From Cetobacterium sp. NK01 (GTDB lineage: Bacteria; Fusobacteriota; Fusobacteriia; Fusobacteriales; Fusobacteriaceae), in NCBI RefSeq assembly GCF_024506395.1, contig NZ_JANIBO010000001.1:558001-622000 (forward strand): a stretch of 64,000 nt of DNA. Reading direction: 5' to 3'. Below the pieces are notes generated by a model that did no database searches, had not been told where the DNA came from, and was given only the letters and a program-made list of their open reading frames with translations. Both the position numbers and the translations under genes were made by a program. Position 1 is the stretch's first letter; every line of letters begins with the position of its first letter. Positions 55,097-63,457 of the stretch are shown piece after piece.

Positions 55097-56138
55097 AAAC
55101 AAAAAAGTCTTAAATATTCTTGTTCCAATTATAGCAGTATTACTAGCTTTATTAATTGGTGCAGGTATAATTTTATATATGGGAGAAAATCCTGTAAAAG
55201 CTTATTATTATTTATTTACAGGAGCCTTTGATGGACTAACTCCTATTGCTAGAACGCTTTTAGAAGCAACACCTCTTATTTTTACTGGGCTTGGAGTTTT
55301 AGTTGCATTTAAAGGTGGAATGTTTAATATTGGTGCTCAAGGACAGATGACTATGGCTGGTCTTACTGCTGCAGCTATCGGTGGTTTTGTTGCAAATGCA
55401 TTTATTAGTAATGTATTTGTTATTTTAATAATTGGTGGTTTTGCTGGTTTTCTTTGGGCTGGAATTGCTGGTTGGCTGAAGGCTAAGCTTGGTGTGCACG
55501 AAGTTATATCTACAATAATGCTTAATTATATAGCAGTTAGCTTTGAACAATATTGCTTAAATTATCCTTTAAAAGCTCCAGGATTCAATCCTCAAACTCC
55601 TGCAGTTGTTGAAGCTGCAAGATTAGGGAAATTATTGGACGTAAGAGTTCCTTTAAACTATGGATTTATCCTAGCTTTAGTTGCTGTTTTCGTAGTTTGG
55701 TTTATTCTTGAAAAAACAGTTCTTGGATATCATATTAAAGCCGTTGGATATAATCCAACAGCTGCTGAAAATAATGGTATAAATGTAAAAAAAATCATTA
55801 TTTTAACTCTAGGTATTTCTGGATTTCTTGCCGGTTTAGGTGGAGTTGAAAGAGTTCTAGGTGGAGTTGGTCAATATGCTTATAAAACTGGTTTAACTGC
55901 TACTTATGGATTTGATGGAATTGCAGTTGCTCTTCTTGGAAAAAACAATCCTATTGGAGCCTTATTAGCTGCTATTTTATTCGCTGCTCTTAGAGTTGGT
56001 GGTAGAGCTATGCAATTTAATACAAGTATCCCTAGCCAAATGGTTATTATGATTCAAGCTATTATTATTTTACTAATCGCTGCTGAAAATATGATTAGAT
56101 CTTGGTTAGAAAAAGGTTCAAAAGGAGGAGCTGAGTAA
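55089..56138 (+). CDS. ABC transporter permease (nucleoside, YufP/NupB-like)
   Basis: About 349 aa with 8-10 hydrophobic helices of the BPD_transp_2 family. Conserved segments include PLIFTGLGVLVAFKGGMFNIGAQGQM and HIKAVGYNPTAAENNGI, typical of BMP-linked nucleoside importers. I chose TTG 55089, 5 bases after GGTGG and overlapping the ATPase stop, over TTG 55062, which lies well inside the ATPase gene. It partners with the next permease. Confidence 0.88.
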   Translation: MIKNKKVLNILVPIIAVLLALLIGAGIILYMGENPVKAYYYLFTGAFDGLTPIARTLLEATPLIFTGLGVLVAFKGGMFNIGAQGQMTMAGLTAAAIGGFVANAFISNVFVILIIGGFAGFLWAGIAGWLKAKLGVHEVISTIMLNYIAVSFEQYCLNYPLKAPGFNPQTPAVVEAARLGKLLDVRVPLNYGFILALVAVFVVWFILEKTVLGYHIKAVGYNPTAAENNGINVKKIIILTLGISGFLAGLGGVERVLGGVGQYAYKTGLTATYGFDGIAVALLGKNNPIGALLAAILFAALRVGGRAMQFNTSIPSQMVIMIQAIIILLIAAENMIRSWLEKGSKGGAE

Positions 56139-57019
56139 TGGTAAGTATTATTATAAGTTTAATTTTAGCCACAATCAGACAAGCTGCTCCAATTCTTATA
56201 ACAGCTATTGGTGGAATGTTTTCTGAAGTTTGTGGAGTTGTTAATATCGGTCTTGAAGGAATGATGCTTATTGGGGCCTTTTCTTCAGCTGTTGTATCTT
56301 ATTATACTGGAAGTTGGGTCCTTGGAATTTTAGCAGGTGCTATATCTGGTGGATTAATTGCCTTAGTTCATGCTATAATAAGTATTAAATATAGAGGTAA
56401 CCAAACAGTTTCTGGTGTTGCTATAAATCTTTTTGCATCTGGATTCACAATTTTTATGCTAAGAGTTTTATTTGAACAAGCATCTAATAGTCCATCAGCA
56501 ACAAGAATTCCATTATTGTTTGACTTCTCTTTATTAATTTATATTATTTATGGTTTAGCTATTTGGTCTGGTTATTTTTTATACAAAACAGTTACTGGTC
56601 TTAGAATGAGAGCTGTTGGTGAATATCCTTTAGCTGCTGATACTGTTGGTATTAGTGTAGCTAAAGTTAGATACTTTGGTGTTGTTATGTCAGGAGTTTT
56701 TGCTGGGCTTGGAGGAACATATTTAGCAATTGGAGCTCTTAGTCAATTTTCAAAAGAGATGTCAGCTGGAAGAGGATTTATAGCTCTTGCTGCTCTTGTG
56801 TTTGGAAAATGGAAACCTAAAGGTGTTTTATTTGCTAGTTTGTTATTTGGTTTTGCTGATGCAGCTCAAACAGTTATCCAACAGTACGTAACTTTTATTC
56901 CACCACAGTTTATCCAGATGATTCCTTATTTATTAACTCTTCTAGCTCTTGCTGGAGTTGTTGGTAAAGCGGTTGCTCCTAGTGCTTCAGGAAAACCTTA
57001 TGACAAAAATACAATCTAA
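56138..57019 (+). CDS. ABC transporter permease (nucleoside, YufQ/NupC-like)
   Basis: 293 aa, again BPD_transp_2 family, with the conserved FSEVCGVVNIGLEGMMLIGAF and LRMRAVGEYPLAADTVGI. Its start overlaps the stop of the first permease by one base (TAATG), so translation is coupled. The BMP-family substrate-binding lipoprotein expected for this system is not encoded before the ATPase nor after this gene. Confidence 0.88.
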   Translation: MVSIIISLILATIRQAAPILITAIGGMFSEVCGVVNIGLEGMMLIGAFSSAVVSYYTGSWVLGILAGAISGGLIALVHAIISIKYRGNQTVSGVAINLFASGFTIFMLRVLFEQASNSPSATRIPLLFDFSLLIYIIYGLAIWSGYFLYKTVTGLRMRAVGEYPLAADTVGISVAKVRYFGVVMSGVFAGLGGTYLAIGALSQFSKEMSAGRGFIALAALVFGKWKPKGVLFASLLFGFADAAQTVIQQYVTFIPPQFIQMIPYLLTLLALAGVVGKAVAPSASGKPYDKNTI

Positions 57020-57041
57020 TTAAAATTTATGGATGGTGACA

Positions 57042-57950
57042 ATGAGTAAAGAAAAATTTTCAAGTGTAGGTGGACAAGCAGTTATAGAGGGCGTTATGAT
57101 GAGAAATGCTGATCTTTTAGCTACAGCTGTTAGAAAACCCAATGGTGATATAGTTTATAAAAAAACAAAAATATCAAAAAGTAGAAGTAAGCTTTCTACT
57201 ATCCCTTTTATCAGAGGTGCTATAACTTTATTTGACTCTTTAGTTTTAGGAGTTAAAGAACTTACATTTTCAGCTAATCAAGCTGAAGTAGAAGAAGAGC
57301 AACTATCTCAAAAAGAGGCTGTTATGACTACCATTGTTTCTTTAGCTTTGGGAATTGGTCTTTTTATTGTTCTTCCCTCTGTTATTAGTAGTTTTTTATT
57401 TAGAGACAATAAAATTCATAGTAATCTTTTAGAAGCTGGGTTGAGACTTTCTTTCTTTGTTTTATATATTTTCTTAATATCTTTTTCAAAAGAGATCCAA
57501 AGAGTTTTCCAATATCACGGCGCTGAACATAAATCAATTTATGCTTATGAGCAACACCTTGATCTAACTCCAGAAAATGCAAAGAAATTTACAACACTTC
57601 ATCCTAGATGTGGTACTAGCTTCTTATTAATTGTTATGTTTATTGCAATTATTGTTTTCACTGGTCTTGACTTTATACTACCTCCCCCAACTAGCTTTGT
57701 AACAAAACTTTTTACAAAAGTTATTTTAAGAGTTCTTTTTATGCCTCTAATTGCAGGTATATCATATGAACTTCAAAGATACACTAGTAATCATTTAGAT
57801 AATTGGTTAGTTAAATTGATTGCTGCTCCAGGCATGGCTCTTCAAAGAATAACAACAAAAGAACCTGATCTTCAGCAGTTAGAGGTAGCTATTGTAGCTA
57901 TTAAAGTAGTTTTAAACGAACCTGTTGAAAATGCTATAGAGGTTTATTAA
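57042..57950 (+). CDS. DUF1385 family membrane protein (YqhQ-like)
   Basis: About 302 aa. The N-terminal GGQAVIEGVMMRNADLLATAVRKPNG and the segment FQYHGAEHKSIYAYE are the family signatures; the His/Glu of HGAEHK and the later HPRCGTSFLLIV suggest a metal site, but no activity is proven. Three to four transmembrane helices are visible. In Firmicutes the gene often lies near prmC/rpmE. ATG 57042 has GGATGGTG upstream; ATG 57033 overlaps that site. A terminator follows. Confidence 0.88.
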   Translation: MSKEKFSSVGGQAVIEGVMMRNADLLATAVRKPNGDIVYKKTKISKSRSKLSTIPFIRGAITLFDSLVLGVKELTFSANQAEVEEEQLSQKEAVMTTIVSLALGIGLFIVLPSVISSFLFRDNKIHSNLLEAGLRLSFFVLYIFLISFSKEIQRVFQYHGAEHKSIYAYEQHLDLTPENAKKFTTLHPRCGTSFLLIVMFIAIIVFTGLDFILPPPTSFVTKLFTKVILRVLFMPLIAGISYELQRYTSNHLDNWLVKLIAAPGMALQRITTKEPDLQQLEVAIVAIKVVLNEPVENAIEVY

Positions 57951-57972
57951 TAATATATATTAAATATTTAAA

Positions 57973-58007
57973 AACAGTCTAAATTTTTTATTTAGACTGT
58001 TTTTTTG
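57973..58007 (+). terminator. Terminator after the yqhQ-like gene
   Basis: AACAGTCTAAA (57973-57983) pairs with TTTAGACTGTT (57991-58001), then a T-run. Confidence 0.88.
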
Positions 58008-58081
58008 TTTATTTTTCTTGATTTAATTATTCAAGAGTAGTATATTTTAGATATAGATTTTTTATTTATTTGGGAGGTATT

Positions 58082-58384
58082 ATGAACTATAAATTTAATC
58101 AAAATAAAAATTGTGAATTTTTTCCATGCCATAAAATGGAGAATACTGAGAACTTTAACTGTTTATTTTGTTATTGTCCACTTTATATGCTAGGAAATGA
58201 GTGCGGAGGTAAGTATAAATATACAGCTGGTGGAATTAAAGATTGTTCTGATTGCATTCTTCCTCATATAAAAGATGTTGGTTACGATCATATACAAAAA
58301 AAAATGATGGAAGTCATTGAAATTGTTAGAAATGAACATCTTAAAGAGATTGGAGAAGAGGACAAAATAATCAGCTTAAAATAA
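58082..58384 (+). CDS. Cysteine-rich small domain protein
   Basis: 100 aa with eight cysteines in the first 60 residues, in pairs such as NCEFFPC, NCLFCYCPLY and DCSDCILPH. This fits the 'cysteine-rich small domain' family (PF04071 by memory), found alone or fused to cobalamin-related proteins in anaerobes and archaea, and presumed to bind metal or an Fe-S centre. The function is unknown. ATG 58082 has GGGAGG 5 bases upstream; the TTG at 58070 is rejected. clpB follows 31 bases later. Confidence 0.75.
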   Translation: MNYKFNQNKNCEFFPCHKMENTENFNCLFCYCPLYMLGNECGGKYKYTAGGIKDCSDCILPHIKDVGYDHIQKKMMEVIEIVRNEHLKEIGEEDKIISLK

Positions 58385-58415
58385 TTTAATTATCTTTTAT
58401 TAAGAGGTGATATTT

Positions 58416-60986
58416 ATGAATCCTAATAATTTTACAGAAAACTCAATGCTCGCATTAACTGATGCTCAAACTATTGCTCAAACTTATATGCAACAGAGCA
58501 TTAAACCTGAAATTTTGGCACTGGCTTTAGTTGCTCATAAAGAAGGTTTAATTGTAAGAGTTTTAACAAAAATGGGAGTTAATACAAATTCTTTACAAAA
58601 CAGTTTAGAAGATCTTTGCAATAAACTTCCAAAAATTCAAGGAGCTACTAATACTTCAATTGGACTAGACTCTAAAACAAATGAAGTTTTAATAGAAGCT
58701 CAGAAACTTATGCAGTTGATGGGAGATTCATACATTAGTGTGGAGCATATTTTCCTTTCTTTATTAGACAATACTAGTTTTTTAGCAAAATTAGGTATTG
58801 ATCGCATTCTATTTGAAAAAACTATTTTAGAAATTAGAGGAAATAAAAAAGTAGATTCTCCTAATCCTGAAGTCAAGTATGAAGTTTTAGAAAAATATGG
58901 TCGAGATCTTGTTGAACTAGCTAGACAAGGAAAAATTGATCCTATTATTGGTAGGGATAGTGAAATTAGGAGAACTATACAAATAATTTCTAGAAGAACT
59001 AAAAATAATCCCGTTTTAATTGGAGAACCTGGAGTAGGTAAGACTGCTATTGCTGAAGGTTTTGCCCAAAGAATTTTAAATGGTGATGTTCCTGATTCTT
59101 TAAAAAATAAAAAAGTTTTCTCTTTAGATATGGGATCGCTAATAGCTGGTGCTAAATTTAGAGGAGAATTTGAAGAACGTTTAAAAGCTGTTTTAAAAGA
59201 GGTAGAAGATTCTAATGGTGAAATTATTCTGTTTATAGATGAAATACATACAATTGTTGGAGCTGGAAAATCTGATGGTGCAATGGATGCTGGAAATTTA
59301 TTAAAACCTATGTTAGCTAGAGGAGAAATTAAAGTTATTGGAGCTACAACCTTAGATGAGTATAGAAAGTATATTGAAAAAGACCCTGCTTTAGAAAGAC
59401 GTTTCCAAGTAGTTATGGTAAATGAACCAACTGTTGAAGATACAATATCTATCTTAAGAGGTATTAAAGAAAAGTTTGAAGTTTATCACGGTATTAGAAT
59501 AACAGATGGAGCCATTGTTGAGGCTGCTGTGCTTAGTCACAGATATATTCCTGATAGACAGCTTCCTGATAAAGCTATCGACCTTATAGATGAAGCTGCA
59601 GCTATGATTAGAACTGAAATGGATTCTATGCCAGAAGAATTAGATCAATTAACAAGAAAAGTTATGCAATTAGAAATTGAAAAAGAGGCTCTAAAAAAAG
59701 AGACTGATCCATATTCTAAAGAAAGACTTGAGATTTTAGAAAAGGAACTTTCTAGTTTAACAGAGCAAAAATCACTTTTAAAAGCACAATGGGAAAATGA
59801 AAAACAAGATTTAAATAAAGTTAAAGAGATTAAATCTGAGATTGAAAAAGTTAAACTTGAAATTTTAGAAGCTGAAAGAAAATATGATTTAAATAGATTA
59901 GCTGAACTAAAATATGGAAAGTTGGCTACTCTTGAAAAAGAGCTCGTACAAGAACAAGAGCGTCTTGAAGAAGTTCCAGTTAATAAACTTGTTAAGCAAG
60001 AAGTTGGAGTCGAAGAAATTTCTGAAGTTATTTCTAAATGGACTGGTATTCCACTTTCTAAACTTATGGAAAGTGAAAAGGAGAAACTTTTAAAATTAGA
60101 AGATAACTTAAATGCTAGAGTTATTGGACAAGAAGAAGCTGTTAAAGCTGTATCTGAGACTATTTTAAGAGCTCGTGCTGGACTTAAAGACCCTAACAGA
60201 CCAATCGGATCTTTCGTATTCTTAGGACCTACTGGTGTTGGTAAAACTTACTTAGCTAAATCATTAGCATACTTTTTATTTGATGATGAAGAAAATGTAA
60301 TAAGAATAGATATGAGTGAATATATGGATAAGTTCTCGGTTACTAGACTAATTGGTGCCCCTCCAGGATATGTTGGTTATGAAGAAGGAGGACAGTTAAC
60401 TGAAGCAGTTAGAAGAAAACCATACTCTGTTATTCTTTTTGATGAAATTGAAAAAGCACATCCTGATACATTTAATATTCTTCTTCAAGTTTTAGATGAC
60501 GGAAGATTAACTGATGGGCAAGGTAAAGTTGTTGACTTTAAAAATACTCTAATCATTATGACATCTAATATTGGAAGTCATTTAATTTTAGAAGATCCTA
60601 GTTTAAAAGAAGAAACTAGATTTAATATTAATCAAATGCTTCTTTCTAATTTTAGACCTGAGTTTTTAAATAGAATTGATGAAACTATTATCTTTAGAGG
60701 TCTTGGACTTAAAGAAATTAAAAATATTGTTCATCAACTTTTAAAAGCTTTAGAAAATAAATTGAAAGATAGAAAAATTAACTTTAAAATAACTGACAAT
60801 GCTGCTGAATTTTTAGCTAAAACTGCTTATGATCCTCAATTTGGAGCAAGACCGTTAAGAAGATATATTCAAAAATATATTGAAACTGAAATAGCTAAAA
60901 TTATCTTAAAAGGTAATGTAAAAGAGAGAGAAACTGTTGAAGTTGATTACAAAGATGATGATATTATCTTTAATATCATTCCTTAG
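58416..60986 (+). CDS. clpB: ATP-dependent chaperone ClpB
   Basis: A disaggregase that works with DnaK. Order: N-terminal repeat domain (about 1-145), first AAA+ with Walker [14 protein letters not shown], a coiled-coil middle domain rich in Glu/Lys/Leu (about 395-525) that separates ClpB from ClpA/C, second AAA+ with [13 protein letters not shown] and DEIEKAHPD. 856 aa, normal. The start is ATG 58416, 8 bases after AGAGGTG. I see neither a CIRCE element nor another heat-shock operator upstream. Confidence 0.95.
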   Translation: MNPNNFTENSMLALTDAQTIAQTYMQQSIKPEILALALVAHKEGLIVRVLTKMGVNTNSLQNSLEDLCNKLPKIQGATNTSIGLDSKTNEVLIEAQKLMQLMGDSYISVEHIFLSLLDNTSFLAKLGIDRILFEKTILEIRGNKKVDSPNPEVKYEVLEKYGRDLVELARQGKIDPIIGRDSEIRRTIQIISRRTKNNPVLIGEPGVGKTAIAEGFAQRILNGDVPDSLKNKKVFSLDMGSLIAGAKFRGEFEERLKAVLKEVEDSNGEIILFIDEIHTIVGAGKSDGAMDAGNLLKPMLARGEIKVIGATTLDEYRKYIEKDPALERRFQVVMVNEPTVEDTISILRGIKEKFEVYHGIRITDGAIVEAAVLSHRYIPDRQLPDKAIDLIDEAAAMIRTEMDSMPEELDQLTRKVMQLEIEKEALKKETDPYSKERLEILEKELSSLTEQKSLLKAQWENEKQDLNKVKEIKSEIEKVKLEILEAERKYDLNRLAELKYGKLATLEKELVQEQERLEEVPVNKLVKQEVGVEEISEVISKWTGIPLSKLMESEKEKLLKLEDNLNARVIGQEEAVKAVSETILRARAGLKDPNRPIGSFVFLGPTGVGKTYLAKSLAYFLFDDEENVIRIDMSEYMDKFSVTRLIGAPPGYVGYEEGGQLTEAVRRKPYSVILFDEIEKAHPDTFNILLQVLDDGRLTDGQGKVVDFKNTLIIMTSNIGSHLILEDPSLKEETRFNINQMLLSNFRPEFLNRIDETIIFRGLGLKEIKNIVHQLLKALENKLKDRKINFKITDNAAEFLAKTAYDPQFGARPLRRYIQKYIETEIAKIILKGNVKERETVEVDYKDDDIIFNIIP

Positions 60987-60990
60987 AAAA

Positions 60991-61014
60991 AATGGGCTAA
61001 AGCCCATTTTTTTT
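60991..61014 (+). terminator. Terminator after clpB
   Basis: AATGGGC (60991-60997) pairs with GCCCATT (61002-61008) around a 4-base loop, then T residues. Its T-run merges with the -35 region of the 5S promoter. Confidence 0.88.
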
Positions 61015-61015
61015 A

Positions 61016-61044
61016 TTGACATTTTATAAAAAAAATGTTATTAT
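61016..61044 (+). promoter_or_regulatory. Promoter of the solitary 5S rRNA gene
   Basis: Perfect -35 TTGACA (61016-61021), 17-base spacer, -10 TATTAT (61039-61044), ending 6 bases before the 5S 5' end. Confidence 0.9.
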
Positions 61045-61050
61045 TATATA

Positions 61051-61168
61051 GCTTGGCAACGATAGCTACGGAGGTACACCCAGTAACATTTCGAACCTGG
61101 AAGTTAAGCCCGTAAACGCCGAAAGTACTTGGGGGGCAGCCCCCTGGGAGGATAGGTAGTTGCCAAGC
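61051..61168 (+). rRNA. 5S ribosomal RNA (solitary copy)
   Basis: About 118 bases. The terminal helix GCTTGGCA (61051-61058) pairs exactly with TGCCAAGC (61161-61168). The universally conserved CGAACCTGGAAGTTAAGC of loop B/C, the ACACCCAG segment and GGGAGGATAGG near the 3' end are all present. There is no 16S or 23S gene within the window; the gene stands alone between clpB and a minus-strand sepF-like gene, with its own promoter. The T-run after the final helix may end transcription. Confidence 0.96.
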
Positions 61169-61214
61169 TTTTTTATTGGCTGATTAAATAAAAAAACTAA
61201 AAATATCTTAAAGT

Positions 61215-61243
61215 AAAAAAGGGACCTTTGGTGTCCCTTTTTT
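61215..61243. terminator. Bidirectional terminator downstream of 5S rRNA and of the short sepF-like gene
   Basis: A-run plus GGGAC (61221-61225) pairs with GTCCC (61233-61237) plus T-run. It ends at the minus-strand stop codon of the sepF-like gene and can also stop transcription coming from 5S. Confidence 0.8.
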
Positions 61244-61563
61244 TATCTTCTATGATATCTTGGAATTATTTCTTCCTCTTCATCAAATCTTGGATTTGTT
61301 ATATTATTTGTTAATTCTTTATAATCTAATTCATATGTTTTATTTTTAGGAATTGAACAATATATCTTATCTCCTGGATTAATTATTTGTCCTTCCTGTA
61401 TATGTACAGCTCCACTTATAAAGTCCAAAATTCTTTGTGATTTTTCTGAATCTAAATCACATAAATTTATATGAACTATCTTTTCAGATTTTATATGTTC
61501 AACACATTTTATACAATCTTCAAATCTAGTGGGTTTTAAAAAAATTATATCAAACTCTGCCAT
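61243..61563 (-). CDS. Short SepF-like (DUF552) protein
   Basis: 106 aa, essentially a bare SepF core: FLKPTRFEDCIKCVEHIK, then the diagnostic SQRILDFISGAVHIQEG and CSIPKN. Compared with the full-length protein at 21234-21749 it lacks the amphipathic membrane helix and linker at the N-terminus, and its C-terminal tail is acidic then basic (FDEEEEIIPRYHRR). It may modulate FtsZ or the other SepF, but this is speculative. It is followed upstream on the same strand by nrnA-like, yitT and hprK genes. Confidence 0.82.
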   Translation of the reverse strand: MAEFDIIFLKPTRFEDCIKCVEHIKSEKIVHINLCDLDSEKSQRILDFISGAVHIQEGQIINPGDKIYCSIPKNKTYELDYKELTNNITNPRFDEEEEIIPRYHRR

Positions 61564-61599
61564 TTATACACCCTCCTTTTTTATAAAATTATACACTAT

Positions 61600-62541
61600 T
61601 TATAAATTTTCTACTACTATTTTTATAATTTCCTCAGCTGAAAGTTCTGTTGTAAATCCAGCAGCTTTTATATGACCACCGCCACCAAATATTCCTGCAA
61701 TTTTATTAACATCAATATTATGTTTACTTCTTAAACTTCCTTTTATTTTTCCATTTTCTTCTTCTCTTAAAAATAATGAAACTTCACTTCCACTATAATT
61801 TACTAACTCTTCTACAATCCCTTCAGTATCATCTTTTATTGCATTTAAACTTTTTAAAACCTCATATGAAAGATAAAAATACATCAACTTTTTCTCTTCT
61901 ACAAAAACCATTTCGCTTAAAGCCTTTCCTAAAACTTTCATTCTTTCAAAAGATTTTGTCTTAAAAAAATCATTTACAATTTTATTATTATTTACACCTA
62001 TTTTCATTAATTCAGAAGCTACTAAAAAAGTTTTATCTGTTACATTACTATGTGCAAAGTTTCCAGTATCATTAACTAGTCCTAAATAAATCGCTTCACC
62101 CATTTCTAAAGATATTTTTATATCTAAATCCTTTAAAATAGAATACATTATTTCAGATGTTGAAGATATATCTTTTACTATATTTATGTCTCCATATTTT
62201 GGGTTACTTATATGATGATCTATATTTATTTTAAATATATCTCCTATTAATTTTATAACCTTTCCTACTCTATCTATTGTAGCTGAATCAACAAATATTG
62301 ATAAATCATAATTTGAATTTCTTACATCTTCTATTTTTTTTATTTTTTCACTACCCTTTAGAAAAGCTATATTTTTTGGAATATCATCTTGTAAGACAAA
62401 ATCAATTCTTTTATTTGGATATTGTTTTTCTAATCCTAATAAAAGTGCTAATCCAGAACCTACAGTATCTCCATCAGGATTTACATGTCCTACAATAATT
62501 ATATTATTGCTTTGCTCTATTTTTTCCTTTATTTCTTTCAT
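61600..62541 (-). CDS. DHH-family phosphoesterase, NrnA-like (oligoRNase/pAp phosphatase)
   Basis: 313 aa. DHH motifs: GHVNPDGDTVGSGLALL, the Asp in IFVDSATIDRVG, and NIDHHISN; the C-terminal DHHA1 domain has the terminal GGGHIKAAGF. NrnA degrades 2-5 base RNA and dephosphorylates pAp; the residue pattern fits, although related DHH enzymes hydrolyse cyclic dinucleotides. It overlaps the yitT start region by one base. Confidence 0.88.
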   Translation of the reverse strand: MKEIKEKIEQSNNIIIVGHVNPDGDTVGSGLALLLGLEKQYPNKRIDFVLQDDIPKNIAFLKGSEKIKKIEDVRNSNYDLSIFVDSATIDRVGKVIKLIGDIFKINIDHHISNPKYGDINIVKDISSTSEIMYSILKDLDIKISLEMGEAIYLGLVNDTGNFAHSNVTDKTFLVASELMKIGVNNNKIVNDFFKTKSFERMKVLGKALSEMVFVEEKKLMYFYLSYEVLKSLNAIKDDTEGIVEELVNYSGSEVSLFLREEENGKIKGSLRSKHNIDVNKIAGIFGGGGHIKAAGFTTELSAEEIIKIVVENL

Positions 62542-63440
62542 TATTTTTCCTTTCTACTTTTAGTGCTTTCAATATCAAAAGTATAGCCTCTTCCTAATAC
62601 TTCATGAACATCTGAAACAACTACAAAAGCTTCTTTATCAGCTTCAGTTATAAGATCCTTTAATAAATAAATCTCTCTATTTCTAAGAACGGTTGTTACA
62701 ACATCTCTTCTATTTTTTGAATATAGTGCCTCTGCCTGATAATAATTCCCTGTTTTTCCTAAATCTTCTACAATTATTTTTCTAATTTTTTCGATTTCAG
62801 AAGTTATAATATATACCATTTTTGCATTTCCTAAACCGTTTATTAATTTGTTTATTACAATTCCTGTTGCATATAGATTTATTAACGCATATAATGCTTT
62901 TTCTGCACCAAAAATATATGCGGCTAATAAAACTACCGTAGAGTCTATTATTATTAAAGCTTGACCTATTGGAATCTTAAAAAATTTATTTATTATTCCT
63001 GAAACTATATCACTACCGCCTGTTGTTCCACCATTTTTTATTACTGTTCCTATTCCTATTCCCATTAATAATCCACCATAAAGTGTGCCTAAAAAAATAT
63101 TACTTGGGTTTGTAAAATCTATTATTTTATCAATTTCTGGTATTACTTTCTTTATTAATTCCACATTTAATGATAAAAAAGATATTCCTGCTAAAGTTTT
63201 AGCTCCATATGATCGCCCAAAAATTTTTACTCCTATTATAAATAGTGGAATATTTATTACAAATATCAATGTTCCTACAGGTATTCCTGTCATATAGTTT
63301 ATTAAGATTGAAAGACCTGTCGCACCACCTGGAGCTAAATTAGATGGAACTAAAAAAGCATTGATTGCTATTGAAGCAATTAAAGTTCCAATATAAATAT
63401 ATATATACTCTCCTAAAATCTTAATTTTTTTTCTTTTCAA
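62541..63440 (-). CDS. YitT family membrane protein (DUF161 + DUF2179)
   Basis: 299 aa. Five to six hydrophobic segments in the first 190 residues (one is YMTGIPVGTLIFVINIPLFIIG), with the conserved KNGGTTGGSDIVSGIINK. Residues about 215-290 form the cytoplasmic DUF2179 domain (AEALYSKNRRDVVTTVLRNRE). The function is unestablished; transport has been suggested. The end overlaps the NrnA-like gene start by 1 base. Confidence 0.88.
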   Translation of the reverse strand: MKRKKIKILGEYIYIYIGTLIASIAINAFLVPSNLAPGGATGLSILINYMTGIPVGTLIFVINIPLFIIGVKIFGRSYGAKTLAGISFLSLNVELIKKVIPEIDKIIDFTNPSNIFLGTLYGGLLMGIGIGTVIKNGGTTGGSDIVSGIINKFFKIPIGQALIIIDSTVVLLAAYIFGAEKALYALINLYATGIVINKLINGLGNAKMVYIITSEIEKIRKIIVEDLGKTGNYYQAEALYSKNRRDVVTTVLRNREIYLLKDLITEADKEAFVVVSDVHEVLGRGYTFDIESTKSRKEK

Positions 63441-63457
63441 TTTAAATCCCCCGATTC

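Noticed and set aside
58385..58415. CIRCE or other heat-shock operator before clpB, and before groEL at 16102-16115
   Set aside because: No inverted repeat of the CIRCE type is visible in these short gaps.
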